DNA of 64,000 bases from an uncultured Shimia sp. (lineage in GTDB: Bacteria > Pseudomonadota > Alphaproteobacteria > Rhodobacterales > Rhodobacteraceae). The stretch lies in the NCBI RefSeq assembly GCF_913054185.1, contig NZ_CAJXIV010000001.1, positions 49,330-113,329 on the forward strand. Reading direction: 5' to 3'. Below, piece by piece: positions 46,865 through 55,369 of this stretch (position 1 is its first letter; the number at the start of each line of letters is the position of its first letter). A program made the position numbers and the translations under genes. The notes beneath the pieces are model-generated. The model was not told where the DNA came from. It saw nothing but the letters and a program-made list of their open reading frames with translations, and made no database searches.

Positions 46865-47180
46865 GTCTCTTCGGGGACTATGGACATAAACGCGCTTGCA
46901 ATAAACGGATCGGACCCGGGGGCGGTACCCGGCGTCTCCACCAAACATCCTTCATTTGGGGATCATGGGGACGAAATAGGATCGACGGACGTCTAAAGAA
47001 GTTAGCTTTGTTTCGGCTGTCTGCCACCGTTATCGGCGAAAACTGTACAATTGCAAATGACAATCGTGCTCCGGCAATGGCAGTTGCAGCGTAAGCTGTA
47101 AATGTCGCCGAAACTAACTCCTTGGGTTTAGCGACCTAAGGCGGGGTCCGCAGGAACCTGGCAACAGAATCCTGCACTTT
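46865..47180 (+). ncRNA. ssrA: tmRNA, circularly permuted two-piece (alphaproteobacterial) form
   Basis: The acceptor piece comes first and ends CGTCTCC-A-CCA at 46933-46943. An excised spacer follows, and the coding piece begins GGGGACG at 46967-46973, which pairs with CGTCTCC as the acceptor stem. The coding piece continues AAATAGGATCGACGG. The tag reading frame is 47053-47091 (ANDNRAPAMAVAA) with TAA at 47092. It rescues stalled ribosomes and tags products for ClpXP. The outer ends are estimates: the 5' end from the promoter, the 3' end from the last hairpin GCAGG/CCTGC. Confidence 0.93.
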
Positions 47181-47197
47181 CCACTCCCATTTCCTAA

Positions 47198-47275
47198 ATT
47201 AACCGAGTCGCAGAGACGTCGCCGAAGGCGTTAATTTTTCTGCGAAAAGTGGTTAATTTGAGACTCGGTATTAAT
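47198..47275. repeat. nested three-tier inverted repeat downstream of tmRNA
   Basis: Outer arms CCGAGTC (47203-47209) and GACTCGG (47262-47268) enclose CGCAGA (47209-47214) and TCTGCG (47239-47244), which enclose CGCC-GAA-GGCG (47220-47230). ATTAA/TTAAT tracts flank the outside. The inner hairpin is followed by TTAATTTTT and may be the tmRNA terminator; the outer arms also contain GANTC sites. Confidence 0.6.
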
Positions 47276-47406
47276 ACTTTGGGGTGAAAACTACTTTATT
47301 TGTTAAAAATCCCAATTTCGCCACGATTTGACCTTTTTTTTTAACCTTTCACTTACTCTTTGGACCGTAGCGTCTGCTTTGGGGATACAACTGGAAGGCA
47401 CTCAAA

Positions 47407-47838
47407 ATGTCTGTAGATAAACAACAAGTAATCGAAGATTGGTTCCGGCGTGTTTGGGTAGAAGCCGATATGGATGCAATCGACGAGATGTTCCGTCAAG
47501 ACAGCAAGGCTGAAGGTGTGTTGCCTGGCTTTGATGTTGGACCGGACGATTTCCGCGAAATGGCGAGCATGTATTTGGCCTTGGTCGAAGACCCAATTGT
47601 CTGCGTGGAAAAGGTAATGGTCGATGGCGACTGGGCAGCAGCACTCTGGACCATGAGCATTCTAAACCCGGTCAGTGGTGAACGCATCACAGGGTTTGGT
47701 CAGCTGTTTGTTCGTTTCGAAGGGTCAATCATGGTTGAAGCCTATAACAACTTTGATTTGGTTGCGTTTTTTGAAAAAATGGGCTTCTTGCCGGAGCAAA
47801 CTATGGCCATGTGTCTGACTGGGCAAAAGGTCGCCTAA
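47407..47838 (+). CDS. NTF2-like / SnoaL-type protein
   Basis: 143 residues of the small alpha+beta cone fold: IEDWFRRVWVEADMDAIDEMF near the start, then strands with VMVDGDWAAALWTM and GFGQLFVRFEGSIMVEAYNNFD. Families with this fold include polyketide cyclases, isomerases and pocket-only ligand binders, so the function is open. Codon use looks normal. It follows an AT-rich 130-bp region and its own promoter. Confidence 0.78.
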   Translation: MSVDKQQVIEDWFRRVWVEADMDAIDEMFRQDSKAEGVLPGFDVGPDDFREMASMYLALVEDPIVCVEKVMVDGDWAAALWTMSILNPVSGERITGFGQLFVRFEGSIMVEAYNNFDLVAFFEKMGFLPEQTMAMCLTGQKVA

Positions 47839-47889
47839 ACCACGTAAAAACACCTTGCATCCGGGGCGTCGTGCGCTAGCCATTGTGCT

Positions 47890-49146
47890 ATGACGCAGAT
47901 GCCCACCCTATCCGAATTGCTGCGCGTCTTCGGACGTATTGGCCTCATGTCTTTTGGCGGCCCTGCGGCGCAAATTGGATTGATGCACCAAGAGCTTGTC
48001 GACCGCACGGGGTGGTTGAAAGAGAAAGAATTTCTCGGCGCTCTTTCCTTCTGTATGTTGTTGCCCGGACCTGAAGCGATGCAGCTTGCCACTTTCTGTG
48101 GTTGGAAGGTGCGCGGTACGCTTGGCGGAGTTCTCGCAGGGATGCTTTTTGTGCTTCCTGGTGCCGCACTCATTTTCTGTCTTGTGGCTGGCTATGCCGC
48201 TTATGGCGATCTCCCAATGGTCGCCGCGGCCTTTCTGGGCGTAAAAGCGGCCGTTGTCGCAATCATTGTGCAAGCGTTGTTGGGGCTTTCCCGCAAAGTA
48301 TTGACAAGCAGGACAAATATTCTTGTTTCTCTCCTGAGTTTTGTCGCGTTATACACCGGAGTAGTACCGTTCCCTGCGGTAATTGCGATCGCTGCCGTAC
48401 TTGGTTTCGCTCTCTCATCTTCATCGGTTGAACGTGAGCCGGATGTCAAACAAACGCAAAGTACAAACGCTTGGAGACAAACGCTCAAGTCCACTTTGAT
48501 CTGGGGCGCTCTTTGGCTGGTTCCGGTGATCTTTGCAGTTTTGGCTGGTGGCTTTCTCAAAGACGTCGCTCTGTTCTTTTCGCAATTGGCTGTTGTCACC
48601 TTTGGCGGTGCCTATGCGGTGCTTGCCTATATGGTGCAAGCCGTGGTGCAAGACTTTGGTTGGCTCACAACTGATCAAATGATGGATGCTTTGGGGCTTG
48701 CTGAAACCACGCCCGGACCGCTGATCCTCGTGACACAATTTGTTGCCACATTGGCTGGTCAAATTCAGGGTGGGCCAACGCTGGCAATCACCGCCGGGCT
48801 GCTTGCACTATGGTGCACGTTTATCCCCTGTTTTCTATGGATTTTCGCAGGCGCCCCACATGTCTCCCGAATCCTTGCAAACCCACGCCTTAGCGCCGCG
48901 CTCACATTGATATCCGCGGCTGTCCTGGGTGTGATTGCCAACCTAAGCCTGTGGTTCACCATCAATTTGTTGTTTTCGGAAACATCGGCAAGTTCAATTG
49001 GCACCCTCCCCGTTCTCACTACCTTTGACGCCACCGCAGGCCTGCTGACGGTGGCGGCAATCCTCGCGATGCTGAGGTTTCGCGCCCCCCTACTTGGCGT
49101 GTTGGCATTGTCTGCACTGGCTTCGATGGCAATTGGTCTGCTTTAG
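47890..49146 (+). CDS. chrA: chromate efflux transporter ChrA
   Basis: 418 residues, two CHR domains. The N-terminal half has FGRIGLMSFGGPAAQIGLMH and LLPGPEAMQLATFCGW. The C-terminal half has FAVVTFGGAYAVLAYM-like and LAETTPGPLILVTQF repeats, the internal duplication of long ChrA proteins. It exports chromate, probably as a sulfate mimic, across the inner membrane. The ATG at 47890 has no clear ribosome-binding site; 47899 is an alternative. No chrB regulator is adjacent. Confidence 0.92.
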   Translation: MTQMPTLSELLRVFGRIGLMSFGGPAAQIGLMHQELVDRTGWLKEKEFLGALSFCMLLPGPEAMQLATFCGWKVRGTLGGVLAGMLFVLPGAALIFCLVAGYAAYGDLPMVAAAFLGVKAAVVAIIVQALLGLSRKVLTSRTNILVSLLSFVALYTGVVPFPAVIAIAAVLGFALSSSSVEREPDVKQTQSTNAWRQTLKSTLIWGALWLVPVIFAVLAGGFLKDVALFFSQLAVVTFGGAYAVLAYMVQAVVQDFGWLTTDQMMDALGLAETTPGPLILVTQFVATLAGQIQGGPTLAITAGLLALWCTFIPCFLWIFAGAPHVSRILANPRLSAALTLISAAVLGVIANLSLWFTINLLFSETSASSIGTLPVLTTFDATAGLLTVAAILAMLRFRAPLLGVLALSALASMAIGLL

Positions 49147-49226
49147 CCCAACTTTTTGCGCTGGATCATCTTTCGTTTCCCGCGCAATGGTCTATTGTTG
49201 AAACAACAGACTATCGGAGCACTTAT

Positions 49227-49697
49227 ATGTCCGGGACCATCGACTACGGAAATCTCATGCATCGCGCGATGCGCAGCCTGATTCAGACGGTTTTGACCGA
49301 TGTTCAAAAGGACGGCCTGCCGGGTGAGCATCACTTCTTTATCACTTTCGATACACAACACCCCGATGTCGAAATCGCGGAATGGCTAGCGGATCGTTAT
49401 CCAGGTGAAATGACGGTGGTCATGCAGCATTGGTATGACAACCTGACCGTCACGGATGAGGGTTTTGCAGTTACTCTTAACTTTGGAGATGCTCCGGAAC
49501 CTCTTTATATTCCTTATAATTCCATCAAAACCTTTGTGGATCCTTCGGTGGAGTTTGGCTTGCGTTTTGAAACACAGGACGATGAGGAAGAAGACGAGGT
49601 CCTTGACGAAATACCAGATGAAATCAATCTCGAAGAGATCGTCGAAGAGCCGCGCAAAGATGCTGAAGTGGTGTCGTTGGACAGCTTTCGTAAGTAA
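49227..49697 (+). CDS. sspB: SspB-alpha adaptor for ClpXP
   Basis: 156 residues. The folded domain (about 1-112) has MSGTIDYGNLMHRAMRSLIQ and FFITFDTQHPDV, typical of alphaproteobacterial SspB. An acidic linker (about 113-145) leads to a C-terminal ClpX-binding tail AEVVSLDSFRK. It delivers ssrA-tagged proteins to ClpXP. The tmRNA that supplies these tags lies about 2 kb upstream. GGAG lies before the ATG. Confidence 0.9.
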   Translation: MSGTIDYGNLMHRAMRSLIQTVLTDVQKDGLPGEHHFFITFDTQHPDVEIAEWLADRYPGEMTVVMQHWYDNLTVTDEGFAVTLNFGDAPEPLYIPYNSIKTFVDPSVEFGLRFETQDDEEEDEVLDEIPDEINLEEIVEEPRKDAEVVSLDSFRK

Positions 49698-49885
49698 CCT
49701 GTCGTTGTCCTCAATCAACACGTGCCTTTCTGCATGATGTCGGCTCAGGAGCTGTCTGTCTCGTAATTTCTGCGTATTTTGAAGGCCATTTGCCGCACAT
49801 TGTTAGCGGTATCCCACGGTATACAGCATTGCACTTTGCTGCATGTGCGCTATGACACTCCTGACATGTTTTACCGGAGGTCGTC

Positions 49886-51280
49886 ATGGCAGATACCCGT
49901 ACAGAAACCGATAGCTTTGGCCCGCTTGAGGTCCCTTCCGACAAGTATTGGGGCGCACAGACCCAGCGCTCGATCATGAACTTCCCGATTGGCTGGGAAA
50001 AACAGCCTGTGGCGATTGTGCGCGCGCTTGGCGTGATCAAGCAAGCCTGCGCCATGCAAAACAAAGCCACCGGTAAGATGGACGCAAAAATCGCTGACGC
50101 AGTGATTGAAGCCGCATCAGAAGTGGTTGCCGGCAAGTTTGACGACAACTTCCCACTGGTTGTGTGGCAGACCGGTTCAGGCACCCAATCCAACATGAAT
50201 TCCAACGAGGTGATTGCCAACCGCGCGATCGAAATCCTCGGCGGTGTGATCGGGTCCAAAGATCCGGTTCACCCGAATGACCACTGCAACATGGGACAGT
50301 CCTCCAACGACACCTTCCCAACCGCCATGCACATTGGCGCTGCAATGACCGTTCGGGATGTTTTGCTGCCCGGCCTGACCAAGCTCGCCGAAGGTCTGGA
50401 AGCCAAGTCCGAAGAGTTCAAAGACATCATCAAAATTGGTCGGACCCACACCCAAGACGCCACACCACTGACCCTTGGGCAGGAATTTGGCGGCTATGCG
50501 CACCAGATCCGTCAAGGCATCGCCCGCGTTGAGGCAGCCCTTCCTGGCATCTATGAACTCGCGCAAGGCGGAACTGCCGTGGGTACCGGCCTGAACACAC
50601 AGCCAGGCTGGAGCGAAGCTGTGGCAGGCCATATGGCAGACATCACCGGCCTGCCCTTTGTTACTGCACCAAACAAATTCGAAGCTCTGGCAGCACATGA
50701 CGCCATGGTCTTCATGTCTGGTGCACTCGCGACCGTGGCTGGCGCGATGTACAAAGTGGCCAACGACATTCGTTTCTTGGGCTCTGGTCCGCGCTCCGGT
50801 CTTGGCGAGCTTATCTTGCCGGAAAACGAGCCAGGTTCCTCGATCATGCCAGGCAAGGTGAACCCAACTCAAGCCGAAGCCATGACCCAGGTTGCCGCGC
50901 ACGTTATGGGCAACAACGCCGCCATGACCTTTGCGGGCTCCCAAGGTCACTTTGAGCTGAACGTCTACAACCCGATGATGTCTTACAATCTGCTGCAATC
51001 GATGCAGCTATTGGGTGATGTCGCAGACAGCTTTACCGAGCGTATGTTGAACGGCATCAAAGCCAACGAGCCGCGTATTGATAAGCTGATGAAGGAGAGC
51101 CTCATGCTGGTCACAGCGCTGGCGCCAACCATCGGTTACGACAATGCGACCAAAGTGGCAAAAACAGCCCACAAAAACGGTACCACCTTGAAAGAAGAGG
51201 CTGTTGCGCTTGGATTTGTGGATGAAGAAACCTTCGACGCAGTGGTCCGCCCGGAGCAGATGATTGGTCCAAAGGCCTAA
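49886..51280 (+). CDS. fumC: class II fumarate hydratase
   Basis: 464 residues. The superfamily signature [13 protein letters not shown] lies about 312, with [14 protein letters not shown] and [14 protein letters not shown] for substrate binding. It interconverts fumarate and malate without an iron-sulfur cluster. CGGAGG precedes the ATG. Adjacency of sspB and fumC is common in alphaproteobacteria. A terminator follows at 51304-51338. Confidence 0.98.
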   Translation: MADTRTETDSFGPLEVPSDKYWGAQTQRSIMNFPIGWEKQPVAIVRALGVIKQACAMQNKATGKMDAKIADAVIEAASEVVAGKFDDNFPLVVWQTGSGTQSNMNSNEVIANRAIEILGGVIGSKDPVHPNDHCNMGQSSNDTFPTAMHIGAAMTVRDVLLPGLTKLAEGLEAKSEEFKDIIKIGRTHTQDATPLTLGQEFGGYAHQIRQGIARVEAALPGIYELAQGGTAVGTGLNTQPGWSEAVAGHMADITGLPFVTAPNKFEALAAHDAMVFMSGALATVAGAMYKVANDIRFLGSGPRSGLGELILPENEPGSSIMPGKVNPTQAEAMTQVAAHVMGNNAAMTFAGSQGHFELNVYNPMMSYNLLQSMQLLGDVADSFTERMLNGIKANEPRIDKLMKESLMLVTALAPTIGYDNATKVAKTAHKNGTTLKEEAVALGFVDEETFDAVVRPEQMIGPKA

Positions 51281-51303
51281 CCACAGCGCTATAACAGTTG
51301 GAG

Positions 51304-51338
51304 AAGGCGGCTTATTGTGGGCTGCCTTTTTCTTTTTT
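51304..51338 (+). terminator. Rho-independent terminator after fumC
   Basis: AAGGCGGC pairs with GCTGCCTT with one wobble pair, followed by TTTTCTTTTTT. Confidence 0.88.
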
Positions 51339-51398
51339 CGACGGAAAAAATGTGGTCAACCGTTTGAATTTTGATGACAGCAGCCATAGGTAAACCTC

Positions 51399-51536
51399 AT
51401 GAAAAAACAGAGCATCCGTCCCCTGCACCTAATCCTCATCCTGATTATGGGTGGGCTGTCCCTGGCCACAACGCCTGTGTTTGCTATGGTGATTGATGAG
51501 ATCGCATCGTGTGAGCCTGACGCCGCCGGGCTGTGA
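51399..51536 (+). CDS. possible 45-residue secreted small protein
   Basis: A short frame not related to any family I know. It begins MKKQSIRPLHLILILIMGG, has a hydrophobic core and a TTPVFA cleavage zone at about residue 29, leaving a mature peptide of about 16 residues with one Cys (EIASCEPDAAGL). Only a weak AGGT precedes the ATG. The signal-peptide-like design is the main support. It could be a truncated remnant of a longer secreted protein. Confidence 0.45.
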   Translation: MKKQSIRPLHLILILIMGGLSLATTPVFAMVIDEIASCEPDAAGL

Positions 51537-51583
51537 TGCATCTCATGCTGGGCAAGTCCATGGGATAGCGTTAGTCTCACTCC

Positions 51584-51754
51584 ATGACCGTTGTGAATCT
51601 CAATAAGTTCCGCAAAGCCAAAGCCCGCGCAAACAAACAAACGCAGGCAAATGAAAACGCAGTGAAGTTTGGCCGTACCAAAGCCCAGAAACAGCGTGAA
51701 TCTACGCTGGCAGACAAAGCGCGCCAAGAACTTGATGGTAATGAGCGCGAATGA
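51584..51754 (+). CDS. DUF4169 small basic protein
   Basis: 56 residues: MTVVNLNKFRKAKARANKQT, then a Lys/Arg/Gln-rich helix ending QELDGNERE. This matches the short DUF4169 family found in Rhodobacterales. Its stop overlaps the ATG of the ribbon-helix-helix gene (ATGA), so the two are coupled. A nucleic-acid or partner-binding role is plausible from its charge but unproven. Confidence 0.8.
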   Translation: MTVVNLNKFRKAKARANKQTQANENAVKFGRTKAQKQRESTLADKARQELDGNERE

Positions 51755-51981
51755 GCCGCCCTATCAAGCGTTCCTTGACCTTGCGCGGTCACCGCACCAG
51801 CGTGTCCTTGGAAGATGACTTTTGGCGGGCGTTTCGCGATATCGCAGATGAAAAAAACATCCCGATCAACGCTTTAGCGGCGCAAATTGATGCGGATCGC
51901 GATTTGGAAGCAGGGCTTGCCACCGCCATTCGGCTTTATGTTCTGGCCTATTTTCGCACCCGCGCTTCATCTAACCCCTAA
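51751..51981 (+). CDS. ribbon-helix-helix domain protein
   Basis: 76 residues. RSLTLRGHRTSVSLEDDFW supplies the beta strand and AFRDIADEKNIPINALAAQID the first helices of an RHH DNA-binding fold (RHH_4 type). It would act as a dimeric repressor. Coupling to the DUF4169 gene recalls small two-gene regulatory or toxin-antitoxin modules, but DUF4169 is not a recognised toxin. Confidence 0.83.
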   Translation: MSRPIKRSLTLRGHRTSVSLEDDFWRAFRDIADEKNIPINALAAQIDADRDLEAGLATAIRLYVLAYFRTRASSNP

Positions 51982-52017
51982 ATATCCCCGCCGGAGGGCA
52001 ACGCCCGGTAGGACGTT

Positions 52018-52428
52018 TTAGGCCGCTTCGGATGCCACCAAACGAATCCGCTTAATCATGGCCCGCAAGCCGTTGGAGCGCTGTGACGACAGGTGTTCGT
52101 TCAGCCCGAGACGCTCGAGCTCCGCCCGCGCGTCTACAGCCACGACATCCGCAAGGCTCAGCCCGTTATAAAGCTTGCGCAACACGGCAATCAAACCACT
52201 CACAATCATCGCGTCACTTGCACCGTCAAAGGTCAACACACCGCCTTCAATGGTTGGATGCAACCAAACCTGACTGGCGCAGCCGTCCACCTTGGTCGCC
52301 GGAACGCACAACGCTTGATCCAAAGCAGGCATGTCTTTGCCTTGTTCAATCACATAACGATACCGGTCTTCCCAATCTTCGATGAACTCAAAGTCCTCGA
52401 CAATGGATTCAAAAGCTTCGGTGGCCAT
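52018..52428 (-). CDS. sufE: SufE-family sulfur acceptor
   Basis: 136 residues. The acceptor cysteine lies in KVDGCASQVWL (about residue 50). FIEDWEDRYRYVIEQGKDMP and DGASDAMIVSGLIAVLRKLYNG are family hallmarks. SufE takes persulfide from the desulfurase SufS for Fe-S cluster assembly. The rest of the suf operon is not here. It is convergent with the ribbon-helix-helix gene. Confidence 0.95.
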   Translation of the reverse strand: MATEAFESIVEDFEFIEDWEDRYRYVIEQGKDMPALDQALCVPATKVDGCASQVWLHPTIEGGVLTFDGASDAMIVSGLIAVLRKLYNGLSLADVVAVDARAELERLGLNEHLSSQRSNGLRAMIKRIRLVASEAA

Positions 52429-52575
52429 GAGCGGATCACTCCTGTGACTTGATACTGCGGTAATTCCCTATGATGCGCAGGCTGAAAGGTCCACCCCTCG
52501 CGCATCTCCATCATCTGGTGCTTTTCAAGGAGATACGAATAGGTTAACTCATGGACCAAAGAATGAGGCCTATCG

Positions 52576-53082
52576 ATGCGCACCCCTGTCTTACTATTGT
52601 TGACAACGACACTGGCTTTGTCGGCCTGCCAATCTCGATGGAATCCATCCAATTGGTGGGGCAAAGACCGCGAAAGTCAGGTGCAAACGGAAACCAACGC
52701 GTTGATTCCGGAGAAGACTGAGGACGGTCGGTCGTTCTTTCAAAGTCAGGAAACCGCCGAATACAGGGGCCTCCCGATCGACAAGGTCACGTCGGTGGAA
52801 GTTCACAAAGTGACGGAAGGCCGCTTGATCATGGCCGTGGGCGTGTCCTCTGTGCACGGGACGTCGGATATCCGCCTCATTGTACCAAACGAAAACGCTT
52901 TTGAGGGTGGTGTCTTGACGTTGGACTTGATGGGACGTCCGCCACTTGAACCTGTCATTGGCGGCTCTGACCAATCCCGAGAAGTCACCACAGCCGTCGT
53001 TTTGACAGAACAGGAGATGGCTGGCGTGCGCACAATCCGGGTAAAAGCGTTAACCAATAGCTTGGACCGTCGCGCCCGCTAA
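52576..53082 (+). CDS. hypothetical lipoprotein
   Basis: 168 residues. The signal peptide ends in the lipobox LSAC (Cys18), with Gln at +2, which favours outer-membrane sorting. The mature part has a tryptophan-rich start (SRWNPSNWWGK) and a beta-rich domain (about 70-160, VTSVEVHKVTEGRLIMAVG). I do not recognise a named family. It stands alone between sufE and tRNA-Ile2. Confidence 0.8.
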   Translation: MRTPVLLLLTTTLALSACQSRWNPSNWWGKDRESQVQTETNALIPEKTEDGRSFFQSQETAEYRGLPIDKVTSVEVHKVTEGRLIMAVGVSSVHGTSDIRLIVPNENAFEGGVLTLDLMGRPPLEPVIGGSDQSREVTTAVVLTEQEMAGVRTIRVKALTNSLDRRAR

Positions 53083-53126
53083 AAGGCCCAAGTATAGACC
53101 GCCATTGATGAGAGTATAGGCGGATT

Positions 53127-53203
53127 TGGTAGGCCCGGCAGGACTTGAACCCGCAACCAAAGCGTTATGAGCGCTCTGCTCTAACCAATTGAGCTACAGG
53201 CCC
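53127..53203 (-). tRNA. tRNA with CAT anticodon, probably tRNA-Ile2 (lysidine-modified)
   Basis: 77-nt cloverleaf with CCA encoded. The acceptor GGGCCTG pairs with CGGGCCT and the anticodon loop is CTCATAA. The stem AGCGC/GCTTT and overall sequence resemble tRNA-Ile(CAT) rather than initiator or elongator tRNA-Met. Confidence 0.88.
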
Positions 53204-53238
53204 GCCATGTGCTTGGTTATGAAATGCCGTCACTGGCG

Positions 53239-54171
53239 TCAAGCGGTCAGTTTGCCCTCTACCACTTTGAACTCAGCTTGTCGGCGCAGATCCACCAATT
53301 TCGACACGAAGGCCTTGATCACCAAATCAATTTTTGATCCCGGAACGGTTTTGGTGGGCGAAATTGCGAAGACATCTTTGCTTGGCGCTTCGTAGCCAGG
53401 CAACACCACCTCATAAGTGCCGTCATCCAACTCCTTCTGGATCAACATGCGGGCCGCGCGCGTATAGCCCATGCCAGATCGGACGGCGCTAAGGATGATT
53501 TCGGGATCATCTGCCGTAAAACCAACCCGAATTGGTGCCTGATAAGACAGCCCGTCTTTTTGCACATCAAAGAACCCTGCGGTCTTGTCTTCATGGTGTT
53601 GAATAAACTTCAAACGTTTCATGTCTTCAGGTGAATCTGGCCGCCCCTGTTTGTCCAAATAGTTGGGGGTTGCAAAAAACACGGTCTCCAACGACGCGAT
53701 CTTGCGCCCATATCCAGATGTTTCTCCCAGGCGACCGGCGCGAATGGCCAAATCAAAACCTTCGCGCACCACGTCCACCAATCGGTCTTCCATTCGCAGG
53801 ACGATATCAAGATCCGGGTGCGCTTGGCCCAACTCAATCAGCACCGGACCAAAGACAACACGACCAAGGAAGTTGCCGGTGTTGATCCGAATGGTGCCGG
53901 TGACATCTGTGCCCAATGCCTCAAGTTCCGCCAGCATGAGCCCGTGGCGCTCCAAAAGCTTTTGCGCGTGTTCTTGCACCAAAACCCCTGCCCGCGTGGC
54001 TGACACACCTTGTGGCGAGCGATGTAAAAGCTGCTGGCCAATATGTGTCTCCAGCTGCCTGATTTGCTGACTGACGGCGGATTGTGAAATGCCGCGCTGC
54101 AGTCCCGCTCCGGAGAGGCTCCCCTCATTGAGGGCGCTCACAAAAGTCTCCATCAACCCAAGTCTGTCCAT
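53239..54171 (-). CDS. LysR-family transcriptional regulator
   Basis: 310 residues from the ATG at 54169-54171 with AAGGAG upstream. The N-terminal HTH (about 1-60) has LMETFVSALNEGSLSGAG and SQSAVSQQIRQLE; the effector domain (about 90-300) is of the CrgA-like type. It diverges from the metallo-hydrolase gene across about 125 bp, the usual layout of a LysR protein and its target. Confidence 0.9.
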   Translation of the reverse strand: MDRLGLMETFVSALNEGSLSGAGLQRGISQSAVSQQIRQLETHIGQQLLHRSPQGVSATRAGVLVQEHAQKLLERHGLMLAELEALGTDVTGTIRINTGNFLGRVVFGPVLIELGQAHPDLDIVLRMEDRLVDVVREGFDLAIRAGRLGETSGYGRKIASLETVFFATPNYLDKQGRPDSPEDMKRLKFIQHHEDKTAGFFDVQKDGLSYQAPIRVGFTADDPEIILSAVRSGMGYTRAARMLIQKELDDGTYEVVLPGYEAPSKDVFAISPTKTVPGSKIDLVIKAFVSKLVDLRRQAEFKVVEGKLTA

Positions 54172-54295
54172 GCTATAAGCACTCCTTATGCCCTGTATCA
54201 TCATGACATCGGTACAACCCGCAAAATATCAAGCCTAGATAGCGTTTACCAGCAGTTGCTGGGTAAAAAATGCTTCAGGGATATTGGAGACCCTT

Positions 54296-55261
54296 ATGTC
54301 GATGAACCGCAGAAACTTCCTTATTGCCGCCGCGGCCACCCCCGCATTGGCCGCCGCCCCACCGCCAGTATTGGCATCTTCCCCCACCACAAAACCCTTT
54401 CAAGGCACGTACCGTTTCACGGTTGGCGAAGCGACAGTAACCGCGCTTCTGGATGGCTACCTTGATGCAGCGCCGCAGATGATCCCAGGTTTTGATGAGG
54501 CTGGTGTCACTGCATCTTTGGACAAGGCTCAACAGAAACTGCATCCCGGCGGTGTGCGCATTCCCGTCAATGCTTTCCTGGTGGAGCTCAACGGTCAGCG
54601 CATTTTGATCGATGCAGGCACGTCGTCGTTTTTGGGTGAGACGCTGGGGGATTTGAGCAAGGCACTTGATGCCATCAGTGTGTCCGCCGACTCCATTGAT
54701 ATGATTGCCCTCACCCATATTCACCCAGATCACTCAGGCGGGCTCATTGACTCCAATGGTGTAGCGGTGTTTGCAAATGCACAGATCGCGGTGGGTCAAA
54801 CCGAATATGGCTTCTGGCATGACGATGCTATCATGGCGAGCGTTCCAGAGAGTTCCCGCGGCTTTTTCCAAATTGCCCGCAACACCGTTGCGCCTTATGC
54901 GGATCGTATGATCATGCACAGCGGTGAACAGGATGTTCTTCCCGGCCTGACCAGCCTCCCCCTGCCCGGCCACACGCCGGGTCATGCAGGTTACCTTTTG
55001 CAATCTGGTGGTGAACAGCTCCTGTTCTGGGGCGACCTTGTGCACATGACCGCGCTGCAATTTGACAACCCAAACCTGACCATCGCCTTTGACACTGACG
55101 CCAAGCAAACGGTTGAAACTCGCCTTGGCATGTTTGATCGGGCGGTTGCCGACAACCTGTTGGTCACTGGCGCGCACCTCGATTTTCCTGGACTCGGCAA
55201 AGTGCGCAATGCGGGTGACGGCTACGTTTACCAGCCTGCGCCATGGCAATACGGCGCCTAA
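54296..55261 (+). CDS. exported metallo-beta-lactamase fold hydrolase
   Basis: 321 residues from the ATG at 54296, placed five bases after TGGAGA. A twin-arginine-like signal (NRRNFLIAAAATPALAAA) suggests Tat export. The metal motifs THIHPDHSGGL and LPGHTPGHAGY are intact, with WGDLVHM for the bridging Asp. The family includes quorum-quenching lactonases and arylsulfatase- or PQQ-related hydrolases, so the substrate is open. Probably regulated by the divergent LysR protein. Confidence 0.88.
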   Translation: MSMNRRNFLIAAAATPALAAAPPPVLASSPTTKPFQGTYRFTVGEATVTALLDGYLDAAPQMIPGFDEAGVTASLDKAQQKLHPGGVRIPVNAFLVELNGQRILIDAGTSSFLGETLGDLSKALDAISVSADSIDMIALTHIHPDHSGGLIDSNGVAVFANAQIAVGQTEYGFWHDDAIMASVPESSRGFFQIARNTVAPYADRMIMHSGEQDVLPGLTSLPLPGHTPGHAGYLLQSGGEQLLFWGDLVHMTALQFDNPNLTIAFDTDAKQTVETRLGMFDRAVADNLLVTGAHLDFPGLGKVRNAGDGYVYQPAPWQYGA

Positions 55262-55269
55262 AACCACAG

Positions 55270-55299
55270 ATGCACCGCCTGTTAACGCAGGCGGTGCAT
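55270..55299 (+). terminator. hairpin between the metallo-hydrolase gene and purM
   Basis: ATGCACCGCCTG pairs perfectly with CAGGCGGTGCAT around a six-base loop. Only a weak T tract follows. Confidence 0.65.
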
Positions 55300-55369
55300 T
55301 CCCCTGTTTCAATCGCTGAGCCAATGCAGTAAGGACCACGCCAAGCATCGGATTGTAAGGACATACCCC

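Noticed and set aside
53127..53203. Reading the CAT tRNA as tRNA-Met
   Set aside because: Anticodon stem and overall sequence fit tRNA-Ile2 better, and the initiator-type acceptor mismatch is absent.
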